From Amycolatopsis sp. WAC 01376 (GTDB lineage Bacteria > Actinomycetota > Actinomycetes > Mycobacteriales > Pseudonocardiaceae), in contig NZ_QHKL01000002.1 of the NCBI RefSeq assembly GCF_003947415.1, positions 1,510,571-1,574,570 of the forward strand: a DNA stretch of 64,000 nucleotides, in the 5' to 3' direction. A model generated the notes under the pieces. The model had not been told where the DNA came from. It worked only from the letters and a program-made list of their open reading frames with translations, and ran no database searches. Position numbers and translations under genes: made by a program. This document shows positions 1 through 7,750 of this stretch, piece after piece. Position 1 is the stretch's first letter. The number at the start of each line of letters is the position of its first letter.

Positions 1-179
1 TCCGGGGAGAAACCCTGGTAGGCCTGCTGCGGGAACTGCTGGAAACCCTGCTGCTGATAACCCTGATACTGCTGCTGGGGATCCTGGGCGTACTGGGGCG
101 GGTACCCATGCTGTGGGGGCTGCCGCTGATCGGGCTGCTGTGGTTGCTCCGGCCAGCCGTTGCCGCCTGGGTATGCCAT
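1..179 (-). CDS. Pro/Gln-rich protein, N-terminal part only
   Basis: This is the N-terminus of a gene that runs off the left edge. The ATG is at 179-177. The visible ~59 residues begin MAYPGGNGW and are almost entirely Gln, Pro, Tyr and Gly (PQQ and YQGYQQQG-type repeats). Such tails usually precede a membrane or forkhead-type domain in actinobacterial proteins, but no such domain is visible here. It lies only 9 bases downstream of the HAD phosphatase stop on the same strand, so the two are probably co-transcribed. Function cannot be called from a low-complexity segment. Confidence 0.6.
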   Translation of the reverse strand, partial: MAYPGGNGWPEQPQQPDQRQPPQHGYPPQYAQDPQQQYQGYQQQGFQQFPQQAYQGFSP

Positions 180-188
180 GGACCGAGT

Positions 189-896
189 TTAGTCGGCGTC
201 CCCGAGCACGGCCGCACGCACCGCTGGCAGGTCGGACAGGTTTTCGAGCACGGTGTGCGCGCCCGCGTCGGCCAGTTCCCCGGCGCTGAACTGCCCGGTC
301 GCCACTGCCACCGCGACGGCGCCGTTGTCGAGCGCGGCCCGCACGTCGTCCGGGGTGTCGCCGATGACGACGACCGACGCCGGCGCGAACTCGGTGCCGT
401 GTTTCGCCGAAGCGTGGCCGACGGCGGCGGGCACCAGATCGGGCCGGTGTGCCGAGAGCGAGCCGTAGCCACCGATCTCGAAGTCCACGTGTTCGTGCAG
501 GTCGAACGCGGTCAGCTTGTGCACGGAGATCTCCGGCAGGTTCCCGGTGACCAGTGTCTGGACGATGCCGCCGTGCGTGGCGAAGGCGTTCAGCGCGTCT
601 TTGGCGCCCGGAAGCGCCCGGCCGCTGGAGGACAGCGTCGGGGCGTGGCTTTCGGAGACCGCGATCAGCGCGAGCCAGAGCTTGCGCACGTTCTCCTCGG
701 TGGGCTCGACGCCGTGCGAGGTCAGGATGTCCGCGCTGATGGCGCGTTCGGTGCGGCCGCCGAAGTTCGGCAGCGCCCGCAGTTCGACGCCCGCGACCTC
801 GGCGAGCGCGGTCGTGTACCAGGCGGCGCCGACGCCGCGCAGGTCCACGAGGGTCTGGTCGATGTCCCACAGCACGAGCCGGTGCGGAGTAGTCAC
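189..896 (-). CDS. HAD-superfamily hydrolase (phosphatase)
   Basis: A 235-residue HAD hydrolase of phosphoglycolate-phosphatase type. Motif I is at the N-terminus (WDIDQT, nucleophile Asp then acid Asp). A motif II Thr lies in LVTGNLP, and motif IV is GDTPDD, binding Mg2+. A helical cap domain of about 90 residues lies between motifs I and II. The small-molecule substrate is not predictable. I chose the GTG at 896 because a -10-like TACCGT ends 7 bases before it, which suggests a leaderless message. A TTG at 926 would add 10 residues without any ribosome-binding site. It reads toward the partial Pro/Gln-rich gene and is divergent from the membrane protein at 1004. Confidence 0.82.
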   Translation of the reverse strand: MTTPHRLVLWDIDQTLVDLRGVGAAWYTTALAEVAGVELRALPNFGGRTERAISADILTSHGVEPTEENVRKLWLALIAVSESHAPTLSSSGRALPGAKDALNAFATHGGIVQTLVTGNLPEISVHKLTAFDLHEHVDFEIGGYGSLSAHRPDLVPAAVGHASAKHGTEFAPASVVVIGDTPDDVRAALDNGAVAVAVATGQFSAGELADAGAHTVLENLSDLPAVRAAVLGDAD

Positions 897-932
897 GCGG
901 TCGACGGTACCGGTGAGCTTATTCAACGTCTG

Positions 933-987
933 TTGACTTCCGCGACGCGGACGCCTACCTTGGCGACTAATTCAACGTGAGATGAAT
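933..987 (+). promoter_or_regulatory. Housekeeping-type promoter with operator-like repeat
   Basis: TTGACT at 933-938 is followed after exactly 17 bases by TACCTT at 956-961, a good SigA/HrdB-type promoter for the membrane protein at 1004. Just after the predicted transcription start lies an inverted repeat ATTCA-n8-TGAAT (970-987). The 9-mer ATTCAACGT occurs both at 921 and at 970, bracketing the promoter. This layout suggests a repressor site, but no regulator gene is adjacent. Confidence 0.55.
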
Positions 988-1003
988 AAATGGGAGGACG
1001 GCC

Positions 1004-2008
1004 ATGCCGACCCAGAGCCATCGCCCCGCCGGGGCGTTCGCCTTACTCGCCGCGGCGGCCGGTGCGCTGATCGCCGCCGTACTCGGCTTCCTCACCTTCG
1101 GCGCGCAGGCCACCGTCGCGCCCGACGGTCTCCCCATCGCCGTGGCCGCGCCCCCGGGGCCGCTCCAGGCGGCCGCGAAGGGGATCGCGTCCCATGGCGG
1201 AGGCCAGGTCTCGTGGCGGGTGACCTCTCTCGACGAAGGCCGGAAACTGTTGCAGGACAAGGAGGTCTACGGAGTCCTCGAACTTCCGTCGACGGTCGTG
1301 GTCTCCGGGGCGGTGAACCCGTCCGGAACGCAGATCGCGCAACAGGCGCTGACCGGCGCCGCGCAAGCACTCGGCGGGACACCCAAGGTCGAAACGCTGC
1401 ATCCCGCCAGTGCGGCTGGCCGGGTCGCCCCGCTCGCGCTGAGCGCGCTGGCTTGGGTCGGCTGCCTGGTCGCGGGTGCCGTGCTGATCCTGGCCGGACG
1501 GCGGATCGGCCGGGACGCGGGAGCCGCCGCGCGCTTCACACAGATCGTTTCGGCAGGTGTGCTGGTCACCGGTGTGCTGGCCGGATTCCTGAAGCTGTGG
1601 GACTCGTCGCTCCCGCTCGGCTGGGACGTCCTCGGCTTCCTTTTCCTGGCCTCTACCGCGTTCGCCGCTCTGCAGACCGGCCTGCTGCGGCTGCTCGGCG
1701 TGCGGGCGATGGCGATCCTCGGCCCGCTGTACCTGGTCGCGCCCGCCGTCGCGGGTCAGGTGCCGGAACTGCTGAACCCCGCGTACCGCGCGGTGCTGTG
1801 GTCATGGACGCCGTTCCGGTTCTCCGCCGAAGGCCTCCGGAGCCTGCTGCAGGGCGCACCCGGCGCGCCGGACGTCGCGACCGGGGTCTGGGTGCTCTCC
1901 GGGCTGCTCGCGGCGGGGCTGGTGCTCGCGCTTTGGCCGGGCCGGTCAGCCCTCCAGAAGACTGAAGCGGACGCGCCGGACCGGGTTGTCCAGGTTGGTG
2001 TCCACTAG
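1004..2008 (+). CDS. Multi-pass membrane protein, ABC-2/YhgE-like
   Basis: A 334-residue membrane protein. One helix lies near the N-terminus (about residues 9-33), followed by an extracytoplasmic stretch of about 110 residues and then five or six hydrophobic helices in the second half. This is the general plan of ABC-2/YhgE-type permeases, but no diagnostic motif is visible and no ATPase gene is adjacent, so transport is inference only. The start is supported by GGGAGGA six bases upstream. Its 3' end overlaps the convergent yjbQ-like gene by 63 bases. Confidence 0.7.
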   Translation: MPTQSHRPAGAFALLAAAAGALIAAVLGFLTFGAQATVAPDGLPIAVAAPPGPLQAAAKGIASHGGGQVSWRVTSLDEGRKLLQDKEVYGVLELPSTVVVSGAVNPSGTQIAQQALTGAAQALGGTPKVETLHPASAAGRVAPLALSALAWVGCLVAGAVLILAGRRIGRDAGAAARFTQIVSAGVLVTGVLAGFLKLWDSSLPLGWDVLGFLFLASTAFAALQTGLLRLLGVRAMAILGPLYLVAPAVAGQVPELLNPAYRAVLWSWTPFRFSAEGLRSLLQGAPGAPDVATGVWVLSGLLAAGLVLALWPGRSALQKTEADAPDRVVQVGVH

Positions 2009-2356
2009 GCAGACCGACTGCCAGGTGCCCAGCGTCAGCACGCCGCCGAGCACCGGGATCGTCGCGTACGGCGGCAGCAGCGCGGGCAGGACGTGGTCAC
2101 GGCCGTGACCGGGACTGCCGTGCTGATGCCGCCAGCGGCCGTCGCGGGGGAGCAGGTCGTCTAGCGCCGCCAGCAGGTCTTCGTCGCTGCCCGCGCCGGT
2201 CTCGAGGATCGCCAGCCCGGACGTCGCGTGCGGGACGAAGACGTGCAGGATCCCGTCCTCGGCGTCCGCGTCGCGCAGGAAGGTCTCGGCGTCCTTGGTC
2301 AGGTCGTGCACCACGGCCACGCTGCCGGTGCGCACCTCGATCTCCGTGGAGTACAT
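1946..2356 (-). CDS. YjbQ/UPF0047 family protein
   Basis: A 136-residue protein of the YjbQ (UPF0047) family, small beta-fold proteins that in some bacteria show weak thiamine-phosphate synthase activity. Visible hallmarks are HVFVPHATSGLAI near residue 40, a conserved Glu after it, and the C-terminal GTWQSVCLVD segment. The expected length is about 135 residues. An alternative GTG at 2365 overlaps the upstream DUF3626 stop as GTGA and would add three residues; either start implies translational coupling. The last 63 bases overlap, antisense, the end of the membrane gene at 1004-2008. Confidence 0.85.
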   Translation of the reverse strand: MYSTEIEVRTGSVAVVHDLTKDAETFLRDADAEDGILHVFVPHATSGLAILETGAGSDEDLLAALDDLLPRDGRWRHQHGSPGHGRDHVLPALLPPYATIPVLGGVLTLGTWQSVCLVDTNLDNPVRRVRFSLLEG

Positions 2357-2361
2357 GCTCT

Positions 2362-3174
2362 TCACGGTAGTGCCCCGAAGCGTGCGACGTAGTGCCAGAC
2401 GCGTTTGAGAGCCTGCTGGTCGACGTGGCGCGCTTCGCCGAGGACACGGGGATCGAGATAGCCGTCCTCGGCCAAGGTCAGGCCGAGTTCGACGAATTCG
2501 GCACCGCGGTATCCGGGGTGCCGTTCGAGTTCTTCGGTCGACAGGCGGAAACCCGCATGCCATTCGACCGGGCAGCCGAGTCGTGACGCGGTCGTTTCGA
2601 CGTCGGTGCCGCGGTGACTCGGGTCGAGGACGAGCGCTTCGACATCCGTCGCGAGGTCGACGGGGCCGTGGACGTGCGCCTCGATGTAGTCGTCGAGAAG
2701 ATCGGTGTCGTCTTGCTCCGCCAAGGCGATCAGCGCGGAAACCCTGGTGCCGTGGCCGAAATCTCGGGGTGCCAGCACGCTGTCCGGATAACAGAACGTC
2801 GTCCTGTCCACGGTGTGCGCGGCCATCCGGAAATGGGCCGAGCCGAATCTCGGCGCGGCGCCTGCCGCGCGGCGACGGAAGTTCAAGGCGCCGTACTTCG
2901 GCCGTTCGGCGGGCGGCGCGTCGTCGTAGGCGCCGCCGAACATCCGGCTCTCCCACTGCCAGCGATCTCCACCGGGATACGCGGTCAGTCCTCCGTTGCT
3001 CGTCCCGGTTTCGAACTGGTTGCGGTAGAACCCGTCCGCCGCCATCGCTGCCAGCAACGGACGTCCGTCCACTGTGGAACTGTCCGGATGGAAGTGCAGG
3101 GTCACCGGCAGCCCGGCCTCGTACCCGCCGCCGGCTTTCGCCGCGACGTACGCGAGGGCCCGGTGCGCCATCAT
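2362..3174 (-). CDS. DUF3626 domain protein
   Basis: A 270-residue protein that I recognise as DUF3626. Family landmarks are HFHPD near the N-terminus, the QFETGTSNGG segment, and the H-x-H/D-rich middle (YIEAHVHGPVDL). Function is unknown; the conserved His and Asp suggest a metal site. I placed the start at the ATG at 3174, eight bases past the regulator stop (3184-3182), because family members begin close to the RALAYVAA helix. A start at 3228 would overlap the regulator by 47 bases. It is the middle gene of a regulator-DUF3626-yjbQ operon. Confidence 0.8.
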   Translation of the reverse strand: MMAHRALAYVAAKAGGGYEAGLPVTLHFHPDSSTVDGRPLLAAMAADGFYRNQFETGTSNGGLTAYPGGDRWQWESRMFGGAYDDAPPAERPKYGALNFRRRAAGAAPRFGSAHFRMAAHTVDRTTFCYPDSVLAPRDFGHGTRVSALIALAEQDDTDLLDDYIEAHVHGPVDLATDVEALVLDPSHRGTDVETTASRLGCPVEWHAGFRLSTEELERHPGYRGAEFVELGLTLAEDGYLDPRVLGEARHVDQQALKRVWHYVARFGALP

Positions 3175-3181
3175 CCGAGTA

Positions 3182-3745
3182 TCAGGCGTGCCGCCGGGCG
3201 AGCGCGACCAGATATCGGACCGGCTCACCGGTCGGGTTGACGTAGGCGCACTGCTGCGGAGTGCCGAGCTGAAGGCAGTCTCCCGCGTCGAGTTCGTGCT
3301 CGACGTCGCCCTCGCGGAACCGCAAATGCCCGTCCAGCACCCAGATCTGGTGGTGGGTCAGCGCATAGGTGTGGGCGGGGAAGGCGACCTCGGCGCCCGC
3401 GGGCAGCGCGACCTCGACCAGTTCGAGCGGCCCGCCGAGCGAAGGCGACACCGCGCGGCGCACATAGCCGGTGTCCGGGTCGGTCCAGGTCGGCTGATCG
3501 GCCACGCGCACGAGCCTGCGGTCACCGTGTTCGGCACGCGCGATCAACTCGGACAACGTCATCCCGAGGGCGGCGGAGAGCCTGCTGAGCAGGACGGCCG
3601 TCGGCTGCGCCTCGCCGCGTTCGATCTTGCCGATCATCGCCCTGGACACCCCCGAGGACTCGGCGAGGGCGTTGGCCGAAAGGTTCTGGTCGAGTCTCGC
3701 GGACTGGAGCGTCGCGGCGAGCGACGCGGACAAGGGATCCGACAT
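3182..3745 (-). CDS. XRE regulator with C-terminal cupin
   Basis: A 187-residue transcription factor. An N-terminal helix-turn-helix (about residues 8-62, with LAESSGVSRAMIGKIERG as recognition region) is joined to a C-terminal cupin barrel (about residues 110-180) with the metal-type pair HHQIW and later small Gly-rich turns. Such proteins sense a small ligand in the cupin. The first in-frame candidate after a perfect -10 (TATAGT) is the ATG at 3745, seven bases downstream, so the message is likely leaderless. It heads the DUF3626/yjbQ operon and is divergent from the acetyltransferase. The CACTATAGTG palindrome over its -10 suggests autoregulation. Confidence 0.85.
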   Translation of the reverse strand: MSDPLSASLAATLQSARLDQNLSANALAESSGVSRAMIGKIERGEAQPTAVLLSRLSAALGMTLSELIARAEHGDRRLVRVADQPTWTDPDTGYVRRAVSPSLGGPLELVEVALPAGAEVAFPAHTYALTHHQIWVLDGHLRFREGDVEHELDAGDCLQLGTPQQCAYVNPTGEPVRYLVALARRHA

Positions 3746-3785
3746 GCTGCTCACTATAGTGGCAGCCTCGGTTACTATGGTCGCC
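3746..3785. promoter_or_regulatory. Divergent leaderless promoter pair with palindrome
   Basis: Forty bases separate the two start codons. On the minus strand TATAGT (3758-3753) lies seven bases before the regulator ATG. On the plus strand TACTAT (3773-3778) lies seven bases before the acetyltransferase ATG. The minus -10 is inside the perfect 10-base palindrome CACTATAGTG (3752-3761), and a related ACTATGGT sits over the plus -10. Both messages would start at or next to their start codons. Confidence 0.6.
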
Positions 3786-4307
3786 ATGGTGATCAGGGAA
3801 GCGACGGAAGCCGACGCGACGGCGTGCGCGGAGATCTACGCGCCGTATGTCACCGACACGGTGATCTCGTTCGAGACCGAGCCGCCCAAACCGGACGAGA
3901 TGGCCGAGCGCATCGCCAAGGCGCAGCGATCGCATGCCTGGCTCGTGCTTGAAGACGACGAAGGCCGCGTCACCGGCTACGCCTACGGAGGCCCCTTCAG
4001 CGGCCGACCGTCCTATCGCTGGTCTTGCGAGGTCAGTATCTATCTGGAGCTCGGCCGGCGGCGGACCGGTGGCGGGCGCGCGCTCTATCAAGCGCTGCTG
4101 GACAAGCTGGCGTCGCGTGGCTTCCGGAACTTCTGCGCGGGAATGGTGCTGCCGAACGACGCGAGCGCCGGACTGCATCGCGCGCTGGGATTCGAGCCGG
4201 TGGGAACCTATCGGCGGATCGGGTACAAGCACGGGGCCTGGCGGGATGTCATGTGGGTGCAGCTGTGCCTGCCGGAGGTGGACGGGGTTCCGGTGGAGCC
4301 GGCGTAG
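3786..4307 (+). CDS. GNAT N-acetyltransferase, PAT/Bar-like
   Basis: A 173-residue GNAT enzyme of the phosphinothricin-acetyltransferase-like group. It has the EIYAPYV...SFE opening, the acetyl-CoA loop RRRTGGGRALYQALL (about residues 97-111), and the typical end GFEPVGTYRRIGYKHGAWRDVMW. The family transfers acetyl from acetyl-CoA to glutamate-analogue or other amines; the natural substrate here is unknown. The start ATG at 3786 is set by the leaderless promoter; an in-frame ATG at 3777 would lie inside the -10. It may be controlled by the divergent XRE-cupin regulator. Confidence 0.85.
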   Translation: MVIREATEADATACAEIYAPYVTDTVISFETEPPKPDEMAERIAKAQRSHAWLVLEDDEGRVTGYAYGGPFSGRPSYRWSCEVSIYLELGRRRTGGGRALYQALLDKLASRGFRNFCAGMVLPNDASAGLHRALGFEPVGTYRRIGYKHGAWRDVMWVQLCLPEVDGVPVEPA

Positions 4308-4348
4308 GCCGAAGGGGACTTTCCCCGTATGCCATGCAGCGAAAGCGT

Positions 4349-4375
4349 CCTTCACCGCGCGAGATGCGGCGAAGG
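4349..4375. repeat. Imperfect hairpin between convergent genes
   Basis: CCTTCACCGC (4349-4358) pairs with GCGGCGAAGG (4366-4375) with one mismatch. It sits in the 86-base gap between the convergent acetyltransferase and response-regulator genes, beside further GGGGAC/GTCCCC half-sites. This is a degenerate member of the CCTTCA-core palindrome family and probably a bidirectional terminator. Confidence 0.45.
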
Positions 4376-4393
4376 TCCCCTTCAGCCCACTTC

Positions 4394-5038
4394 TCAGGAC
4401 TCCAGGTACCGCAGCACGGCGAGCACCCGCCGGTTGTCCCCCTCGGACTGGGGCAGCGCCAGCTTCCCGAAGATGCTCGACACGTACTTCTCCACCGAGC
4501 CCGCCGAAAGGAACAGCGCCGCCGCGATGGCCGAGTTCGACCGCCCCTCGGCCATCAGTCCCAGCACCTCGCGCTCCCGCGGCGTCAGTCCCGCGAGCGC
4601 GTCCGTCTTCCGGGTGGCGGTGAACAGCTGGCTGACCACTTCCGGGTCGAGCACGGTCTCACCGTTGGCGACCCGCTGAAGCGCGTCGAGGAAGTCCGAC
4701 ACCTCCGCGACTCGGTCCTTCAGCAGGTAGCCGACGCCGCCCGCCCGGTCGGCGAGGAGTTCTGTCGCGTACTGCGTTTCGACGTACTGCGAGAACAGCA
4801 GGATCGCGCACCCCGGTAGCTCCGCACGCAACGCGATCGACGCGCGGAGTCCTTCGTCCGTGTGCGTCGGCGGCATCCGGATATCCACAATGGACACGTC
4901 CGGCCGGTGTTCGCGGACCGCCGCGCACAGGCTGTCGCCGTCGGCGACGGCCGCGACGACCTCGTGTCCCCGAAGATTCAGCAGTTCGACGAGTCCCGCC
5001 CGCAGGATGGCCGAATCCTCCGCGATCACGACGCGCAC
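4394..5038 (-). CDS. NarL/LuxR-family response regulator
   Basis: A 214-residue two-component response regulator. The receiver domain (about 1-120) has the acidic pair ED at residues 7-8, the phospho-acceptor Asp in SIVDIRMPP, a Ser (in place of Thr) in LLFSQY, and Lys in YLLKDR. The C-terminal LuxR helix-turn-helix is LTPREREVLGLMAEGRSNSAIAAAL. It starts at a GTG 17 bases after the kinase stop codon, so kinase and regulator form one operon. The target genes are not evident. Confidence 0.92.
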   Translation of the reverse strand: MRVVIAEDSAILRAGLVELLNLRGHEVVAAVADGDSLCAAVREHRPDVSIVDIRMPPTHTDEGLRASIALRAELPGCAILLFSQYVETQYATELLADRAGGVGYLLKDRVAEVSDFLDALQRVANGETVLDPEVVSQLFTATRKTDALAGLTPREREVLGLMAEGRSNSAIAAALFLSAGSVEKYVSSIFGKLALPQSEGDNRRVLAVLRYLES

Positions 5039-5055
5039 GCCGCCCCCCCATTGTT

Positions 5056-6327
5056 CTATTTCCGTAGTGGTATCTCCGCGCTGATCACCGTAGGCCCCCC
5101 GGGAGGGCTGTCGATGTCGAGCCCGCCGTCCACTGTCGCGAGCCTCTCGGCGATTCCGGCGAGCCCGCCGCCGCGTTCCAGCCGGGCCCCGCCTTCACCG
5201 CCGTCCCGCACCACGAGGCGCAGGCCGTCGCCGACGATACCCACGTCGACCTCGATCGCGGCGGAAGTGTGTTTGGCGGCATTGGTCAGCAACTCCGCGA
5301 CGGTGAAGTAGGCGATCGTCTCGATCGACGGCGACGGCCTGCTCGGCAGGTCCACGGTGATCCGCGCGTCGATGCCCGAGCCCGCGGCCAAAGTGGACAG
5401 TGCGACGTCGAGGCCTGCGTCGAGTGCGGCGGGGTGGATGCCGCGGGCGAGGTCGCGCAGTTCGACCAGCGCCTGTTTCGCGTTGGCATGCGCGGCGGCG
5501 ACCAGGGCGGTGACCTGCTCGATGTCGCCGTCACCCGCCAGCTCGTCCTTCGCGATGCCGAGCTTCATCGCCAGCGCGACCAGCTGGGCCTGCGCGCCGT
5601 CGTGCAGGTCGCGTTCGATCCGGCGCAGCCGCCGCGTCGCGTCGTCGACCGCGGTCGCCCGGGTGCGTTCGAGGTCGCGCACGCGTTTGGAGAGGTCCTC
5701 GGCGCCGAGCACCCCGCGCACCAGCAGGCGGTCGAATTCGGCGATGCCGTGGACCACCCACGGCATCGCCAGCAGCACGGCCAGCCCGGTGAGGGCGAGC
5801 GGCAGGGTGAGGGGCCAGGTGTCGACGCGGAGGTCGAACGTCGGCATGGCGTCGCCGTTCAGGGTGAACCAGAACAGTGGATAGGTCAGCGTGCTCACGG
5901 CGTACACGAACAGGGACACGACCAGGAAGAACCCGGCGAACGACAACGGCAGCCGGATCACCAGGTAGGCGATCGACCGCCAGCCCATCGGATCGCCGAG
6001 CCGCCCTTTGACCCCGTTCCAGAGCCCCGGCCGCAGCTCGGGCCGGGCCGGCAGGGCGACCGTGGTTCCGAGCAGGGCACGCGCCAGTCCGATGTGGGCG
6101 GCGCCGATCAGCCGCGCTCCCGCCAGGACGCCGATGAGCACCGGCAGGCCGATGGTGAGCAGGCTCAGGCCGATCCCGAGGAACAGCCCGACGACGACGA
6201 GCGCCATGAACACCAGCGTCAGCGGCGCGCCGATGATCACCCACGCCAGCTCGGCCCAGTACGCGCGGCTCAGCTGCGCGCTGAGGACGCGACCGGCGAA
6301 CCGGCGCGGGGCGAGGCGGGTGATCAT
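5056..6327 (-). CDS. Two-component sensor histidine kinase (HisKA_3)
   Basis: A 423-residue kinase. The N-terminal ~220 residues hold a sensor region with four hydrophobic helices in two pairs, as in the actinobacterial 'Sensor' domain kinases. The dimerisation/phospho-acceptor helix is IERDLHDGAQAQLVAL, with His as the autophosphorylation site. A C-terminal ATPase domain follows, with N-box LLTNAAKHT, the DGG motif and a Gly-rich GGLAGIAERL. It is the partner of the response regulator immediately downstream. The sensor signal is unknown, though membrane or envelope stress is common for this architecture. Confidence 0.92.
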   Translation of the reverse strand: MITRLAPRRFAGRVLSAQLSRAYWAELAWVIIGAPLTLVFMALVVVGLFLGIGLSLLTIGLPVLIGVLAGARLIGAAHIGLARALLGTTVALPARPELRPGLWNGVKGRLGDPMGWRSIAYLVIRLPLSFAGFFLVVSLFVYAVSTLTYPLFWFTLNGDAMPTFDLRVDTWPLTLPLALTGLAVLLAMPWVVHGIAEFDRLLVRGVLGAEDLSKRVRDLERTRATAVDDATRRLRRIERDLHDGAQAQLVALAMKLGIAKDELAGDGDIEQVTALVAAAHANAKQALVELRDLARGIHPAALDAGLDVALSTLAAGSGIDARITVDLPSRPSPSIETIAYFTVAELLTNAAKHTSAAIEVDVGIVGDGLRLVVRDGGEGGARLERGGGLAGIAERLATVDGGLDIDSPPGGPTVISAEIPLRK

Positions 6328-6410
6328 GGCTTCAGCCTGCCGTGGTCACCGCCTCGTGCCCATGGGGTTTTCCGTAATCTTCGTTCTCGAACCCGACGTG
6401 GGGGCGACCC

Positions 6411-6611
6411 TCAGTCTTCGCGGGTCCCGTCGGCCTGCGCCCGCTGGGACGCCTCACGCATCTCGATGACGTCCGTCAGCCAATCGCCGGTCTCGCGGGC
6501 GATGTCCCGGATCGCGCCGGTGATGATCGTCGCGATGTTGCCGATGTGGGTGGCCGCGGACTCGGTGACCTCTTGGACCACGTCCTTGGTGCTTTCGAAC
6601 TGACCGACCAT
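6411..6611 (-). CDS. Small helical protein of unknown function
   Basis: A 66-residue protein, mostly helical and amphipathic (MVGQFESTKDVVQEVTESA, then HIGNIATIITGAIRDIARE). I do not recognise the family. The ATG at 6611 is preceded by AAGG eight bases upstream. It starts 10 bases after the desaturase stop, on the same strand, so it is the last gene of the reductase-desaturase operon. It could be an accessory to the desaturase, but nothing in the sequence proves that. Confidence 0.6.
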   Translation of the reverse strand: MVGQFESTKDVVQEVTESAATHIGNIATIITGAIRDIARETGDWLTDVIEMREASQRAQADGTRED

Positions 6612-6621
6612 GTCAGACACC

Positions 6622-7737
6622 TTAAGCCGCTCGGAGGGTCTTGTCGCTCTCCACGGTAGCCGGAGTGCGGGGTTCACCGTTCCAGGGCAGTGCCAGTTTC
6701 ACGATCTTCTTGGCCACCGAGAACAGCTGCTTGTGCAGGGGACCGGTGTTGTAGGGCAGGCCATACTTCTCGCAGATCGCCCGCACCTCGCCCGCGATCT
6801 GTGGGTAGCGGCGCGCGGGGATGTCCGGGAACAGGTGGTGCTCGATCTGGTGCGAGAGATTCCCGGTCATGATGTGGAAGAGTTTGCCGCCGCTGATGTT
6901 CGCGGAGCCGAGGATCTGTCGCAGGTACCACTGGCCCCGCGACTCGTTCTCGGTCTCTTCCTCGGTGAAGCTCTCGACGTCGGCGGGGAAGTGCCCGCAG
7001 AAGATGATCGAGAACGCCCACAGGTTGCGGGTCAGGTTCGCGGTGGCGTTGCCGAGGAAGGTCAGCGGCGCGAGCGGACCGGTCAGCAGCGGGAAGAGCA
7101 CGTAGTCCTTGCCGACCTGGCGCCCGGCCTTCTTGAGCATCTTCAGGCCGACCTCCTTGTTGTCCGACCACTTGCGCTCGCCCTTGACGACGCGGTCGAA
7201 CTCGAGGTCGTGCAGCATGACGCCCCACTGGAAGAACAGCGCGAGCAGCGTCGCGTACACCGGGTTGCCCAGGTAGTACGGGTTCCACTTCTGCGCCGGG
7301 TCGATCCGCAGGACGCCGTAACCGATGTCGCGGTCCTTGTCGAGGATGTTCGTGTACGTGTGGTGGATGTAGTTGTGGGAGTGGCGCCAGTTCTCCGACG
7401 GCGCGACGGTGTCCCATTCGAACTTCTGCGAGCTCAGCGCCGGGTCGCGCGTCCAGTCGTACTGGCCGTGCATGACGTTGTGGCCGATCTCCATGTTGTC
7501 GAGGATCTTCGCCACCGAAAGCGCGGTCACCCCGGCGATCCACGCGGGCGGGAAGAACCCGGCGAACAGCAGCCCGCGGCCGGCGACTTCGAGCGCGCGC
7601 TGGGTCTTGATCACGTTGTGGATGTAATCGACGTCGACCTGGCCGAGATCGGCGACGATCCGCTGCCGGATCTCGTCCAGTTCGCGGCCGAACTCCTCGA
7701 CCTGGGCGGGGGTGAGCTTGTCCTGCAAGCCGGTCAT
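6622..7737 (-). CDS. Membrane fatty-acid desaturase (DesA3-like)
   Basis: A 371-residue di-iron integral membrane desaturase. All three histidine boxes are present: GHNVMH (about residue 84), HSHNYIHH (about 120) and HQIEHH (about 305), with hydrophobic helices between. By family it introduces a double bond in acyl-CoA or phospholipid acyl chains. It resembles the mycobacterial DesA3 stearoyl desaturase, which also works with an adjacent reductase gene. The start has GGAG nine bases upstream, and the upstream reductase stop is 13 bases away. Regulation by the divergent TetR protein is likely. Confidence 0.93.
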   Translation of the reverse strand: MTGLQDKLTPAQVEEFGRELDEIRQRIVADLGQVDVDYIHNVIKTQRALEVAGRGLLFAGFFPPAWIAGVTALSVAKILDNMEIGHNVMHGQYDWTRDPALSSQKFEWDTVAPSENWRHSHNYIHHTYTNILDKDRDIGYGVLRIDPAQKWNPYYLGNPVYATLLALFFQWGVMLHDLEFDRVVKGERKWSDNKEVGLKMLKKAGRQVGKDYVLFPLLTGPLAPLTFLGNATANLTRNLWAFSIIFCGHFPADVESFTEEETENESRGQWYLRQILGSANISGGKLFHIMTGNLSHQIEHHLFPDIPARRYPQIAGEVRAICEKYGLPYNTGPLHKQLFSVAKKIVKLALPWNGEPRTPATVESDKTLRAA

Positions 7738-7750
7738 GACTGGCTCCTTT

